Assembly: GCA_024640925.1 (NCBI GenBank)
Contig: JAHEEB010000044.1
Span: forward strand, 1-11,746
Direction: 5' to 3'
DNA length: 11,746 bases
Source of the DNA: Bacteroidota bacterium
GTDB lineage: Bacteria; Bacteroidota; Bacteroidia; Bacteroidales; UBA10428
The position numbers and the translations under genes are program-made. How positions within the stretch are numbered: the first letter of the stretch is position 1; each line of letters opens with the position of its first letter. Of this stretch, positions 1 through 6,922 are shown piece after piece. Under the pieces are notes generated by a model. It had not been told where the DNA came from, ran no database searches, and saw only the letters and a list, made by a program, of their open reading frames with translations.

Positions 1-1
1 T

Positions 2-331
2 GTGGGAGTCTGGGTTGGAGGAGATAACCCAGCCGTTAGATTCCGTAACATTAACTTTGGCCAGGGTAGCTATTCCGCTTTACCTATATATGCCAAATTT
101 CTGAATAAACTTTATGCTGATCCTATCTATAAATACATGAAAAGCGCAACATTTAAAATACCTGAAGAGATATATGACCGAAATGATTGTGTTGATTTTA
201 GTGAGAATGAAATTATCAGGCCCATTGATATCCTGAGAATAAAAAATACCCCTGTAGGCGAATTTATAAAAAGGATTTTTGGAAGGAATAAAAATAAAAG
301 TCATGCAGATACTCTTTATGAAACGGAATAG
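2..331 (+). CDS. Class A penicillin-binding protein (PBP1A-like), C-terminal end only
   Basis: This is the last ~110 codons of a gene that begins outside the window; the reading frame is open at the left edge, so the GTG at position 2 is not a real start. The fragment opens with GVWVGGD and continues with FGQGSYSALPIYAKF and LYAD. This matches the end of the transpeptidase domain of bifunctional peptidoglycan synthases of the Bacteroidota, where a GVWVGG strand is followed by a GQG...ALPIW segment. The whole protein would polymerise and cross-link peptidoglycan from the periplasmic face of the inner membrane. The catalytic residues lie upstream and are not visible. The tail is basic (RIFGRNKNKSH) and probably disordered. 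The stop codon overlaps the ribosome-binding site of the EamA gene that follows, so the two are probably co-transcribed. Confidence 0.85.
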   Translation: MGVWVGGDNPAVRFRNINFGQGSYSALPIYAKFLNKLYADPIYKYMKSATFKIPEEIYDRNDCVDFSENEIIRPIDILRIKNTPVGEFIKRIFGRNKNKSHADTLYETE

Positions 332-336
332 GAGTT

Positions 337-1233
337 ATGAACTATATAGGTGAAATTGCAGCATTATTGACAGCTATTTTCTGGACTGTGACTTCATTTG
401 CGTTCGAAAACGCAAGTTTGAAAATAGGTTCTCTTCCGGTGAATATTATCAGGCTGTTTATGGCATTTATTTTCCTGAGCATTTTTACATTTTTTTATCG
501 CGGATTGCTTTTCCCCACCGATGCCACAGCAGAGAACTGGCTTTGGCTCATACTCTCAGGGTTGGTAGGTTTTGTTTTTGGCGATTTATGTTTATTCAAG
601 TCCTATACTATCATTGGTTCCAGGTTTGCCATGCTAATTATGACCCTTGCTCCTCCTATTGCAGCTATTTCCGGTTGGATATTTCTTAAAGAAAGATTGA
701 GCCTGTTAAACTGGCTCGGTATGCTTTTAACTCTCGGTGGAATTTCTTTAGCAATATTTAACCGGAATCATCACGATGGAAAAATAGGGTTAAAGCTTTC
801 GACAAAAGGATTGTTATTTGCCTTTGGCGGTGCCATAGGTCAGGCGCTTGGATTAGTCCTAAGTAAAATTGGTATGAAGGGATATGATCCGTTTGCTTCA
901 ACACAAATAAGAATAATTGCCGGAATTGCAGGATTTTCTATTCTTGTTGCAATAATGGGCCGATGGAAAAGTGTAGTACAATCTGTATCGAATAAGTCTG
1001 CCATGATCAGCACAGGTATCGGTTCCTTTTTTGGTCCTTTTTTAGGTGTCTCATTCTCTCTCTTTTCTATTACAAAAACGGAAGTCGGAATAGCTTCAAC
1101 CATTATGGCTATTGTTCCAATTCTTATAATTCCACCAGCTATTCTTATCTATAAACAAAAAGTTACCACGATGGAAATTATTGGCGCACTAATTAGTGTT
1201 ATCGGGGTTTCTTTATTCTTTATCAATTTTTAA
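337..1233 (+). CDS. EamA-family (drug/metabolite transporter superfamily) membrane protein
   Basis: The 298-residue, almost wholly hydrophobic protein has about ten predicted transmembrane segments arranged as two repeats of five, the classic EamA (DMT superfamily) build. Family signatures include the N-terminal AALLTAIFWTVTSFAFENAS, the end of the first repeat (LAPPIAAISGWIFLKERLSLLNWLGMLL), and the matching end of the second repeat (AIVPILIIPPAILIYKQKVT). The length is normal for the family. Such proteins export metabolites or amino acids across the inner membrane; the substrate cannot be told from sequence. The start is well supported: an AGGAG lies 2 nt before the ATG and overlaps the stop codon of the PBP gene, so translation is probably coupled. 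Nothing appears missing. Confidence 0.9.
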   Translation: MNYIGEIAALLTAIFWTVTSFAFENASLKIGSLPVNIIRLFMAFIFLSIFTFFYRGLLFPTDATAENWLWLILSGLVGFVFGDLCLFKSYTIIGSRFAMLIMTLAPPIAAISGWIFLKERLSLLNWLGMLLTLGGISLAIFNRNHHDGKIGLKLSTKGLLFAFGGAIGQALGLVLSKIGMKGYDPFASTQIRIIAGIAGFSILVAIMGRWKSVVQSVSNKSAMISTGIGSFFGPFLGVSFSLFSITKTEVGIASTIMAIVPILIIPPAILIYKQKVTTMEIIGALISVIGVSLFFINF

Positions 1234-1288
1234 ATAGTAATAATTTTTTGAAAGAAATAGCTATTCATGAATAAAATTCTCTAAAAGT

Positions 1289-1549
1289 TTATCCGAAATA
1301 GTATCGTTTCCTGATTTCTTTTTTGATTTTCCAGGTACAGACCAGTCCTTCGTCAAACTGAACCATATCGCCTGATTTAAAAGTAACCCGGTTTCCTCTC
1401 TTATCAATCACTTCAGCCTCACCTTCCAGTATATAGCAGGTTTCACGTTCTTCGTACTGCCAGGAAAATTCCGATTGTTCCTTGTTCCATATATCCCATG
1501 ATTTTGTTTTTTCTATTTCTTCCAGTGAAGGTTTCCAGACGTTCATCAT
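1289..1549 (-). CDS. Small single-domain cupin (DUF861/Cupin_3-like)
   Basis: The 86-residue protein is one cupin beta-barrel. Residues 28-46 (EFSWQYEERETCYILEGEA) and 52-72 (GNRVTFKSGDMVQF then GLVCTW) match the Cupin_3/DUF861 pattern of (S)-ureidoglycine aminohydrolase-like and EutQ-like small cupins: a W-x-Y-x-E-x-E-x-C-Y-I-L-E-G strand followed by a GD-x-V-x-F turn. The usual histidine ligands of classical cupins are absent here, which is common in this subfamily, so metal binding and catalysis are uncertain. It is probably a soluble cytoplasmic protein. The gene converges on the EamA gene with a 55-bp gap and diverges from the HEAT-like gene. Two consecutive ATG codons occur at the start; no Shine-Dalgarno is visible. 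The reaction catalysed, if any, is unknown. Confidence 0.85.
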   Translation of the reverse strand: MMNVWKPSLEEIEKTKSWDIWNKEQSEFSWQYEERETCYILEGEAEVIDKRGNRVTFKSGDMVQFDEGLVCTWKIKKEIRKRYYFG

Positions 1550-1597
1550 ACCATAAGTTTTTATATTTTAGTCAATAAATTTATTAAAATTTTAAAA

Positions 1598-2119
1598 ATG
1601 GCAGGCATTGAGGATCAATTAATCGATTCATCCAGAATAATTATTGATATTGTTGTAGCAAATATTGGTAATGATCAGAAACTATTCGACGAAGCTGTAT
1701 CAGTTATGATTAAAGACAAACACCCAGTAAGTATGAGAGCTGCCAGGGTAGTATATTTTGTGAGTCATAAGCATCCGGAAATGATCAAACCACATTTCGA
1801 AAACCTCCTTCCAATTATTTCAAATACAAAAATTGATGGAGTAAAAAGATGCATTTTGGCCATTTTATTTGAAACACCAATATATATTTCCGAGGATCAG
1901 CTTGGTGAATTAACTGACATATGTTTTGGATATGTTGGAGATGAAAAGGAACCTATTGCTGTGCGGGCACAGTCGATCGATATTCTGCTTAAAATAGCCA
2001 GTAAATACCCCGAAATAATTCCCGAACTCAAAGCTATTCTGGAAAATATAATGCCCGAAACTTCATCGGGCTTGAAAAATAAGTGCAAAAAAACAATAGA
2101 AACTCTTAATAAGCATTAA
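1598..2119 (+). CDS. HEAT-like helical-repeat protein of unknown function
   Basis: The 173-residue soluble protein consists of amphipathic helix pairs resembling HEAT/ARM repeats. Repeat-like blocks are SMRAARVVYFVSHKHPEMIKP (about 46-66), DGVKRCILAILFETP (about 79-93) and AVRAQSIDILLKIASKYPEII (about 120-140). The first and third share the pattern R-A-x-x-x-x-x-x-x-x-x-K-x-P-E. There is no signal peptide, membrane segment or catalytic motif, so it is probably a cytoplasmic scaffold or binding protein. The ATG at 1598 follows a very AT-rich stretch without Shine-Dalgarno, as is usual in this phylum. It diverges from the cupin gene (48-bp gap) and is followed by a strong hairpin and the 42-bp tandem array. 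I do not recognise a named family beyond HEAT-like. Confidence 0.75.
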   Translation: MAGIEDQLIDSSRIIIDIVVANIGNDQKLFDEAVSVMIKDKHPVSMRAARVVYFVSHKHPEMIKPHFENLLPIISNTKIDGVKRCILAILFETPIYISEDQLGELTDICFGYVGDEKEPIAVRAQSIDILLKIASKYPEIIPELKAILENIMPETSSGLKNKCKKTIETLNKH

Positions 2120-2170
2120 TCCACCATTTAACCAGAAGGCAAATCTGAAATCATGTTTCTGAAAATAACG

Positions 2171-2196
2171 CTGGAAGGTCCTACGGACGCTTCCAG
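2171..2196. repeat. Strong GC-rich hairpin (REP-like), followed by a 10-nt palindrome
   Basis: CTGGAAG-GTCC pairs with GGAC-(G)-CTTCCAG around a TAC loop: 11 base pairs with one bulged G. It is clearly GC-richer than its surroundings. A perfect palindrome, GGATGCATCC, follows at 2200-2209. No T-run follows either arm, so a simple intrinsic terminator is unlikely, although the hairpin lies 51 nt past the stop of the HEAT-like gene and could stabilise its mRNA 3' end. Two compact dyads beside a tandem array resemble a REP-type mosaic element; that is inference. Confidence 0.6.
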
Positions 2197-2218
2197 GTTG
2201 GATGCATCCGAAGAAACT

Positions 2219-2450
2219 GGTTACCTAAAATTTTTTAGATCGTCAAACACGATCTGATTTGGTCACCTAAAAAATTTTAGATCGTCAAACACGATCTGAT
2301 TTGGTCACCTAAAAAATTTTAGATCGTCAAACACGATCTGATTTGGTTACCTAAAAAATTTTAGATCGTCAAACACGATCTGATTTGGTCACCTAAAAAT
2401 TTTTAGATCGTCAAACACGATCTGATTTGGTAACCTAAAAAATTTTAGAT
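2219..2450. repeat. 42-bp tandem repeat array, 5 full copies plus a partial sixth
   Basis: ACCT recurs at 2223, 2265, 2307, 2349, 2391 and 2433, an exact 42-bp period. Each unit has three parts. First is GGTNACC, with N = T, C, C, T, C, A. Next comes CT followed by a 10-bp A/T tract and AG, with the tract split A4T6, A6T4, A6T4, A6T4, A5T5, A6T4. Last is the hairpin AGATCGT-CAAAC-ACGATCT followed by GATTT. The sixth copy breaks off after AGAT at 2450. Every reading frame on both strands meets a stop in each unit, so it is not coding. There are no spacers, so it is not CRISPR. The array fills most of the 389-bp gap between the HEAT-like and lipoprotein genes. Each full unit carries two GATC sites. 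Confidence 0.97.
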
Positions 2451-2477
2451 AGCAAATTAGTTTTCGTAATTTGGAGA

Positions 2478-2485
2478 TATAATTG
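2478..2485 (+). promoter_or_regulatory. Weak candidate -7 box for the lipoprotein gene
   Basis: TATAATTG differs from the Bacteroidota -7 consensus TAnnTTTG at one position and lies 23 nt before the ATG at 2509. No convincing TTTG -33 element is found at the usual 19-21 bp spacing. The position just downstream of the 42-bp array means that the array would lie immediately upstream of RNA polymerase. Confidence 0.3.
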
Positions 2486-2508
2486 TAACATCAGTTATAA
2501 AAACAGCT

Positions 2509-3516
2509 ATGCATCGTAGAAAGTTTGTCTTTTTATTTTTGGTTATCTTTATGTTTTCATGCACGAAGGATGAAGATAATCATCCTCCGGTTGCTGATTT
2601 TACGTATGAATTTCAATCTATGATTTATACTCTTATTAGCAATTCCACTGATAAAGAAAGCGACGTTTTAACTTATGATTGGTACTGTTCAGCCGATTCT
2701 ATCGATATAATCAATTCCGACAAAAAAACCGCTTATTTCTCTATCCCTTCGCTTGATGAACCTTTAGAGGTTACAATTAGTCTGGTGGTATCGGATGGGG
2801 AATATTCAGATTCCGTTTCAAGAACCATTGTTATTCCGGCAACATCACTTTTAGAACTATGGGGACTAGGCAAAAGCCTGCAGGAAGAAAAAAGCAATAA
2901 CACAAATTATGAATGGTATATGGATCAAATGGGTACCGGGAGTTGTTCATCGGTTAATTGTGGACCGACATCAGCAACTATGGCTATTAAATGGTTCTCC
3001 GAAACGTTTGACAAAACACCCGAAGATGCACGTAATACATACTATTTAGATTGTGGTTGGTGGTATACCAATAATATTATTGATTACCTGGACAAGTATA
3101 CTGTGAATAACAAAACTATTTCCATCACCACAACCGATGTTCTGATTAATGAATTAGACAATGATAATATCATGATTCTTTGTCTTGATATGTATTATAT
3201 CCGAAAACAGGAAGCAGATGAAATGCATGTAGATAAGTTCTATAGTGCCGAAAATACCGGTTGGGGCCATTTTATTGTCATCAAAGGATACAAAAAGGTC
3301 GATGATATTACCTTCTTTGAAGTATATGATCCGTGTTGTTTTGGCAAATTATATTCCAACAATACATTAAAAGGGAAAGACAGGTATTATCGCGATGAAG
3401 ATATAAATTTAGCAACCAATAACTGGTGGGACTATGCTATAGTTATTTCGCACACTGCATTTAAAAGTTCAGATGGAGTTGATGTAAGAAAAATTGAACA
3501 TAAAAATGGGGGCTGA
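2509..3516 (+). CDS. Secreted lipoprotein with PKD-like domain and C39-like cysteine peptidase domain
   Basis: The protein has 335 residues. Residues 1-17 form a lipoprotein signal peptide (MHRRK, then a hydrophobic stretch ending FMFS) with Cys18 as the likely lipidated residue, so it is probably anchored in the outer or inner membrane. Residues 26-110 look like a PKD/immunoglobulin-like domain (PPVADFTYEF...VSDGEYSDSVSRTIVI). Residues about 135-315 fit the C39-like papain fold (PF13529 type): Gln140 (oxyanion hole), Cys151 in NCGPTSATMAI, His254 in GWGHFIVIKGY and Asp274 in VYDPC, so the full catalytic set is present. No ABC exporter or bacteriocin precursor lies nearby, so a role in double-glycine leader cleavage is unlikely; cleavage of an extracellular peptide or amide is more plausible but unproven. 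The gene converges on the acyltransferase gene with a 10-bp gap. It follows the 42-bp array. Confidence 0.85.
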   Translation: MHRRKFVFLFLVIFMFSCTKDEDNHPPVADFTYEFQSMIYTLISNSTDKESDVLTYDWYCSADSIDIINSDKKTAYFSIPSLDEPLEVTISLVVSDGEYSDSVSRTIVIPATSLLELWGLGKSLQEEKSNNTNYEWYMDQMGTGSCSSVNCGPTSATMAIKWFSETFDKTPEDARNTYYLDCGWWYTNNIIDYLDKYTVNNKTISITTTDVLINELDNDNIMILCLDMYYIRKQEADEMHVDKFYSAENTGWGHFIVIKGYKKVDDITFFEVYDPCCFGKLYSNNTLKGKDRYYRDEDINLATNNWWDYAIVISHTAFKSSDGVDVRKIEHKNGG

Positions 3517-3526
3517 TACCTAATAA

Positions 3527-4606
3527 TTAAGAGATATTATCGGACTTTTGTTTTATTAACTTAACCATTACATATTGCTCTATTCTTCGTAAAACAATAG
3601 CTGAAAGAAACACAAGAGAAATATAAATTAAAAAATAGATATACGAAAAGATTTTATAGGGAGCTTCATTTGATAAATTAGTCCATGGAACTCTCATAAA
3701 ACCATTCAAAGCAAATAAATACATTGATATTTCGCCTGTAAACATAAAAAATTTCGAAGGAATTGATTTAGAAAACTTATTATATAACCTGATAAAAACA
3801 GGTACCAATACTAAAACAAAAGAAATTTGAGAAAAATACCAGAGGTAATTCGTAAACTGCCCACCAATAAAAACTCCAATTGAAACAAATAAAAACCATT
3901 TATGATAGTAGAATTGATCATTGGCTAAAATCATTCCTAATATAAAAACAGGAATATTCCCGAAGAAATTATAATATAGGCTTAACTGTTTGGCTGCAAA
4001 ATAATTATTTGTAAAAAGAATAACAATATACACTACAATCATTATAATCCATAATCCATAATTAGTTCTTTTTTTAACAGCCAAAAACAAAGGAAAACAC
4101 AGGTACAGCTGGAAAATCATCGAATAGAACCAATATGGTCCGCATAGAACAAAAACTTTAGAGGGAATCCAGTTTGCTATTAGTGTGTATCTGTATATAA
4201 TGTCTTTTATGGTTTCATTCGTAAATGGAAATTTAAAAATCACATATTGGTATACCAATAGAATTATAATGGCTACTGTAAATACAGGATATATTTTAAG
4301 TATACGTTTTGTGATAAACTCTTTAAATTTTAAATCGCTGTTTCTATATCTAATGGCTAACCCATAACCGCTACATAATATAAAAAATTGCACACCATAG
4401 TGTCCAAAATAAGTAAATATATATTGTATAGAGTTTAAAGGATCTGATAATATATTGGAAATAAAATTTGTCAGATGTATTGTATTATAAGAAAATTCAT
4501 TTTCGCCGATTTTAGGTTCAAGAAAATGAAAATAATTGTGTAAAATAATTATCAATATTCCTATCCCCTTTAAAACTAATGTATCATTTTTTGATATTTT
4601 CATCAT
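3527..4606 (-). CDS. Membrane acyltransferase, acyltransferase family 3 (OafA/YrhL-like)
   Basis: The 359-residue protein has about ten transmembrane segments. The start LVLKGIGILIIILHNYFHF contains the family's first-helix signature with a conserved His (LHN). GHYGVQFFILCSGYGLAIRY matches the F-x-x-SG-Y/F-x-L second-helix motif, and FITKRILKIYPVF matches the R-x-x-R/K-I-x-P motif that follows. This family transfers acyl groups, often acetyl, to sugars of lipopolysaccharide, capsule, exopolysaccharide or other surface molecules at the inner membrane. No glycan biosynthesis genes accompany it, so the acceptor is unknown. Two sampled 60-base lines of the gene contain 22-25% G+C, against 42% in a sampled line of queA, suggesting different ancestry or relaxed composition. 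It is intact and of normal length, with a candidate promoter at 4650-4680. Confidence 0.88.
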   Translation of the reverse strand: MMKISKNDTLVLKGIGILIIILHNYFHFLEPKIGENEFSYNTIHLTNFISNILSDPLNSIQYIFTYFGHYGVQFFILCSGYGLAIRYRNSDLKFKEFITKRILKIYPVFTVAIIILLVYQYVIFKFPFTNETIKDIIYRYTLIANWIPSKVFVLCGPYWFYSMIFQLYLCFPLFLAVKKRTNYGLWIIMIVVYIVILFTNNYFAAKQLSLYYNFFGNIPVFILGMILANDQFYYHKWFLFVSIGVFIGGQFTNYLWYFSQISFVLVLVPVFIRLYNKFSKSIPSKFFMFTGEISMYLFALNGFMRVPWTNLSNEAPYKIFSYIYFLIYISLVFLSAIVLRRIEQYVMVKLIKQKSDNIS

Positions 4607-4649
4607 TAATGATTTTAATAATTTCTAAACTGATAATAAGCAAATTAAG

Positions 4650-4680
4650 CAAATATAAATTTTGAATTAAAATCTGCATA
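4650..4680 (-). promoter_or_regulatory. Candidate promoter of the acyltransferase gene
   Basis: On the minus strand, TATATTTG (4650-4657) matches the TAnnTTTG -7 consensus exactly. TATG (4677-4680) lies 19 bp upstream, matching three of four bases of the TTTG -33 box. The start codon at 4606 is 43 nt downstream of the box, giving an estimated leader of about 35-40 nt. Confidence 0.55.
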
Positions 4681-4873
4681 ATTTTTTAATATGGTAATCA
4701 ATATCAATCAATAATTTCATCTAAACTCTCAAGCATAGATCATTAGCTGAATAGTTTAGCTCTACATTTTACAATGTATGGAATTTGGGTTAAAAAAATG
4801 GGTATGCTTACAATTAGAAATACAATCAGTTCATCAATTCTGTTCATAGAATAATATTTATCAGGTAGAATGC

Positions 4874-4897
4874 AGATGCAAGGTATGCCTTGTATCT
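4874..4897 (-). terminator. Hairpin overlapping the stop codon of the SRAP gene
   Basis: AGATGCAAGG and CCTTGTATCT pair over ten positions (one G-T wobble) around a TATG loop, and the hairpin includes the TAG stop of the SRAP gene. No long T-run follows on the minus strand, so it is a weak candidate for transcript end formation or 3'-end protection. Confidence 0.35.
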
Positions 4898-5588
4898 ACA
4901 TAAATAATTTCCCTTGTTTAATAACATCATGTTCCTTGAAATCTTTTTTATCCAGTTCTCTGGCAATCATGAATTCTTCATTAAATGGTTTTAAAAGCTT
5001 TATTGCCTTTTCAACAGGCATTTCAGCATCAATCCAACAGGCTTCATCATCGGTTTTTAAGATCAGTGGCATTCTTTTCTTTGTATTATGTATTTTTTCC
5101 ATCATTGGGTTTGCTTGTGTGGTAATAATGCTGAAAGTATTAAAAACCTCTCCGGTTTCCTTATTCACCCATGTATCATAAAGTCCACCAAGAGTTAAAG
5201 CAATATCATCTCTTTTGGTTATATAAAAGGGTATCTTTTCTTTACCAACATGTTGCCACTCATAGAAACCGTTTGTTAACACGAGACATCGCTGACGCTT
5301 TAGAGTGTGTCTGAACGATGGTTTTTCAAGAAGGCTTTCGGCTTTTGCGTTAAAGGTCTTTAGTCTGATCTGATTTGCATTTTCCAAATCTTTCACCCAA
5401 AAAGGAATTAATCCCCATTGAAACAGGGATATCTCCTTCGGATTGTCAGCTGAAATAACCGGAACCTCAGGCAAAGAAAATGCCGAAACCCTTTTCCCCG
5501 GAGAATATGGCCTGTCCGTTTTGAACTTTGCTCCATATCGCTTTTCAAGTTCTTCTCGGGTCAAATTTTTTTCTATGGTATAACACAT
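4896..5588 (-). CDS. SOS response-associated peptidase (SRAP/YedK/HMCES family)
   Basis: The 230-residue protein carries the complete SRAP set of active residues: Cys2 (MCYTI), Asn80 and Glu84 in FNAKAE, Glu110 in LTNGFYEW, and His167 in EKIHNTKKRMP. These correspond to C2, N75, E105 and H160 of E. coli YedK. After removal of Met1, Cys2 forms a thiazolidine crosslink with abasic sites in single-stranded DNA, shielding them at stalled forks. FQWGLIPFWVKD is another family block. Start choice is fixed by the need for Cys at position 2. The gene lies 44 nt downstream of queA on the same strand, with its own -7 box in the gap, so it may be both co-transcribed and independently expressed. Length is typical and nothing is missing. 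Confidence 0.95.
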   Translation of the reverse strand: MCYTIEKNLTREELEKRYGAKFKTDRPYSPGKRVSAFSLPEVPVISADNPKEISLFQWGLIPFWVKDLENANQIRLKTFNAKAESLLEKPSFRHTLKRQRCLVLTNGFYEWQHVGKEKIPFYITKRDDIALTLGGLYDTWVNKETGEVFNTFSIITTQANPMMEKIHNTKKRMPLILKTDDEACWIDAEMPVEKAIKLLKPFNEEFMIARELDKKDFKEHDVIKQGKLFM

Positions 5589-5592
5589 AGAA

Positions 5593-5624
5593 CAAAGTTA
5601 TGAAAAAAGGCATAAAATGCTAAA
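5593..5624 (-). promoter_or_regulatory. Candidate promoter of the SRAP gene, with almost no leader
   Basis: On the minus strand, TAACTTTG (5593-5600) is an exact TAnnTTTG box. TTTA (5621-5624) lies 20 bp upstream and matches three of four -33 bases. The box ends only 4 nt before the SRAP ATG, so transcription would start at or next to the start codon, predicting a leaderless mRNA. Confidence 0.55.
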
Positions 5625-5632
5625 TATCAGAA

Positions 5633-6871
5633 TTATAAAATTCCTTTTTTACGAGATGGATACAATAGGGAACTATCGCCATAACTCAGGAAACGAAAGT
5701 TGTTTTTCAAGGCATAATCATACACTCGTTTCCAGTCGCTGCCAATAAAGGCTGCAATAAGAAGTAGCAGAGTACTGTTCGGTTGATGAAAATTGGTAAT
5801 TAAATAGTCTACGATTCGAAAACGATACCCTGGAACTATCATTATTTCTGTAGTTGCCGAAAATAAATTATCACTTGTCTTTTTAATATAATTACTTAAT
5901 GCAACCAGGCTGTCTTTAGTAGAAATATTTGTATCTAAATTTTCCCAATCCCACTGAGCAAGAAAAGTTGGGTCAAGGTTATTTATTACCTTAATCCCCA
6001 TCCAGTAAAGACTTTCTAGCGAACGAAGAGATGTTGTACCAGTGGCAGTAATATTCCCCAGGTTCGAAATCAAATTATCAATAAGATTGACATTTATTAT
6101 TATTCGTTCCCCATGCATTTGATGCTCGCGGGCGTTACTCGATTTTACCGGTTGAAATGTACCCGCACCAACATGCAGAGTTAGTTCGCATGTTTTAATG
6201 TTTTTACTTTCAAGGGTTCTCAATACCTCACTAGTGAAATGCAAGCCTGCCGTGGGAGCTGCAACAGATCCATCTATTAAAGAGTATACTGTTTGATATC
6301 TCGAATTATCTATATCTTCGCTCTCTCTGTTCAAATAAGGAGGAATGGGTATACGGCCAATATGTTCTAGAATTTCGGCAAATGTATGATCGCTTTCCCA
6401 GCTAAAAGTAACTATCGTGTTTCCTAAATCATCAATACCATATTTTTCGGCAGTAAGAAGGTACGAAATATCTCCCTGTTGACTGGTCAGTTCAAGTTTT
6501 TCATTCTTCCACTTTTTAAGATTGCCAATCATACAAACCCACTGACAACTCTTTTTTGATGAAAATATTTGTTGATAATCAACAGGATAGTATGGTTTTA
6601 AACAAAACACCTCAATTCGAGCACCCGTCACTTTTCTGAATTCAATCCGGGCATGAATTACACGTGTGTTATTGAAAACCAGCAGACTATTTGAAGGCAA
6701 ATGGTTGACAACCTCGTGAAAAGGACAGGTTGAGATTTCCTTTTGTTCATTAAATACCAGTAATTTCGATTCATCCCGCTTTTCCAACGGGTATTTTGCT
6801 ATCCGGTTGTCCGGCAGCTCATATGTATACTGAGCTATATCTATTTTTTCAGTGATCAAGTCTTTATTCAT
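5633..6871 (-). CDS. queA: S-adenosylmethionine:tRNA ribosyltransferase-isomerase
   Basis: QueA transfers and isomerises the ribosyl moiety of S-adenosylmethionine onto preQ1 in tRNA to make epoxyqueuosine, the penultimate step of queuosine synthesis in the cytoplasm. The 412-residue product shows the family motifs: YELPDNRIAKYPLEKRDESKLLV near the N-terminus, LLVFNNTRVIHARI (63-76), APTAGLHFTSEVL (205-217), LTLHVGAGTFQPV (230-242), ATGTTSLRSLESL (276-288) and a C-terminal DYLITNFHQPNSTLL. It is longer than E. coli QueA (about 356 residues), as is common in the Bacteroidota. I chose the ATG at 6871. The frame remains open upstream to 7018, but that extension lies inside the divergent gene and has no family similarity. 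No tgt, queC or queF gene lies nearby. Confidence 0.96.
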   Translation of the reverse strand: MNKDLITEKIDIAQYTYELPDNRIAKYPLEKRDESKLLVFNEQKEISTCPFHEVVNHLPSNSLLVFNNTRVIHARIEFRKVTGARIEVFCLKPYYPVDYQQIFSSKKSCQWVCMIGNLKKWKNEKLELTSQQGDISYLLTAEKYGIDDLGNTIVTFSWESDHTFAEILEHIGRIPIPPYLNRESEDIDNSRYQTVYSLIDGSVAAPTAGLHFTSEVLRTLESKNIKTCELTLHVGAGTFQPVKSSNAREHQMHGERIIINVNLIDNLISNLGNITATGTTSLRSLESLYWMGIKVINNLDPTFLAQWDWENLDTNISTKDSLVALSNYIKKTSDNLFSATTEIMIVPGYRFRIVDYLITNFHQPNSTLLLLIAAFIGSDWKRVYDYALKNNFRFLSYGDSSLLYPSRKKGIL

Positions 6872-6881
6872 AAATGCCCCG

Positions 6882-6899
6882 CAAAAATAATTAATTTTG
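6882..6899. promoter_or_regulatory. Divergent -7 boxes for queA and the DUF2027-Smr gene
   Basis: The 51-bp gap between the two divergent start codons holds an imperfect dyad (GCAAAA...TTTTGC, 6881-6900). It contains TATTTTTG on the minus strand (6882-6889, 10 nt before the queA ATG) and TAATTTTG on the plus strand (6892-6899, 23 nt before the ATG at 6923). Both match TAnnTTTG exactly. No clear -33 element is seen for either. Two polymerases could not occupy both at once, so the pair may be mutually exclusive. Confidence 0.5.
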
Positions 6900-6922
6900 C
6901 AGCGTATTTTATCTAAACTGAA

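Noticed and set aside
1262..1273. TATTCATGAATA palindrome as a terminator between the EamA and cupin genes
   Set aside because: The 12-nt perfect palindrome is short and AT-rich, with no loop and no T-run; it is too weak to call.
2219..2450. CRISPR array
   Set aside because: The units follow each other with no unique spacers, and no cas genes are present.
2219..2450. Coding repeat (period 42 is divisible by 3)
   Set aside because: All six frames contain a stop codon in every unit.
2509..3516. Bacteriocin processing and export locus
   Set aside because: There is a C39-like domain but no ABC transporter, no double-glycine precursor and no immunity gene nearby.
4870..5181. Forward frame of 103 residues
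   Set aside because: It is antisense to the SRAP gene, with low-complexity Ser/Phe-rich translation and no motif.
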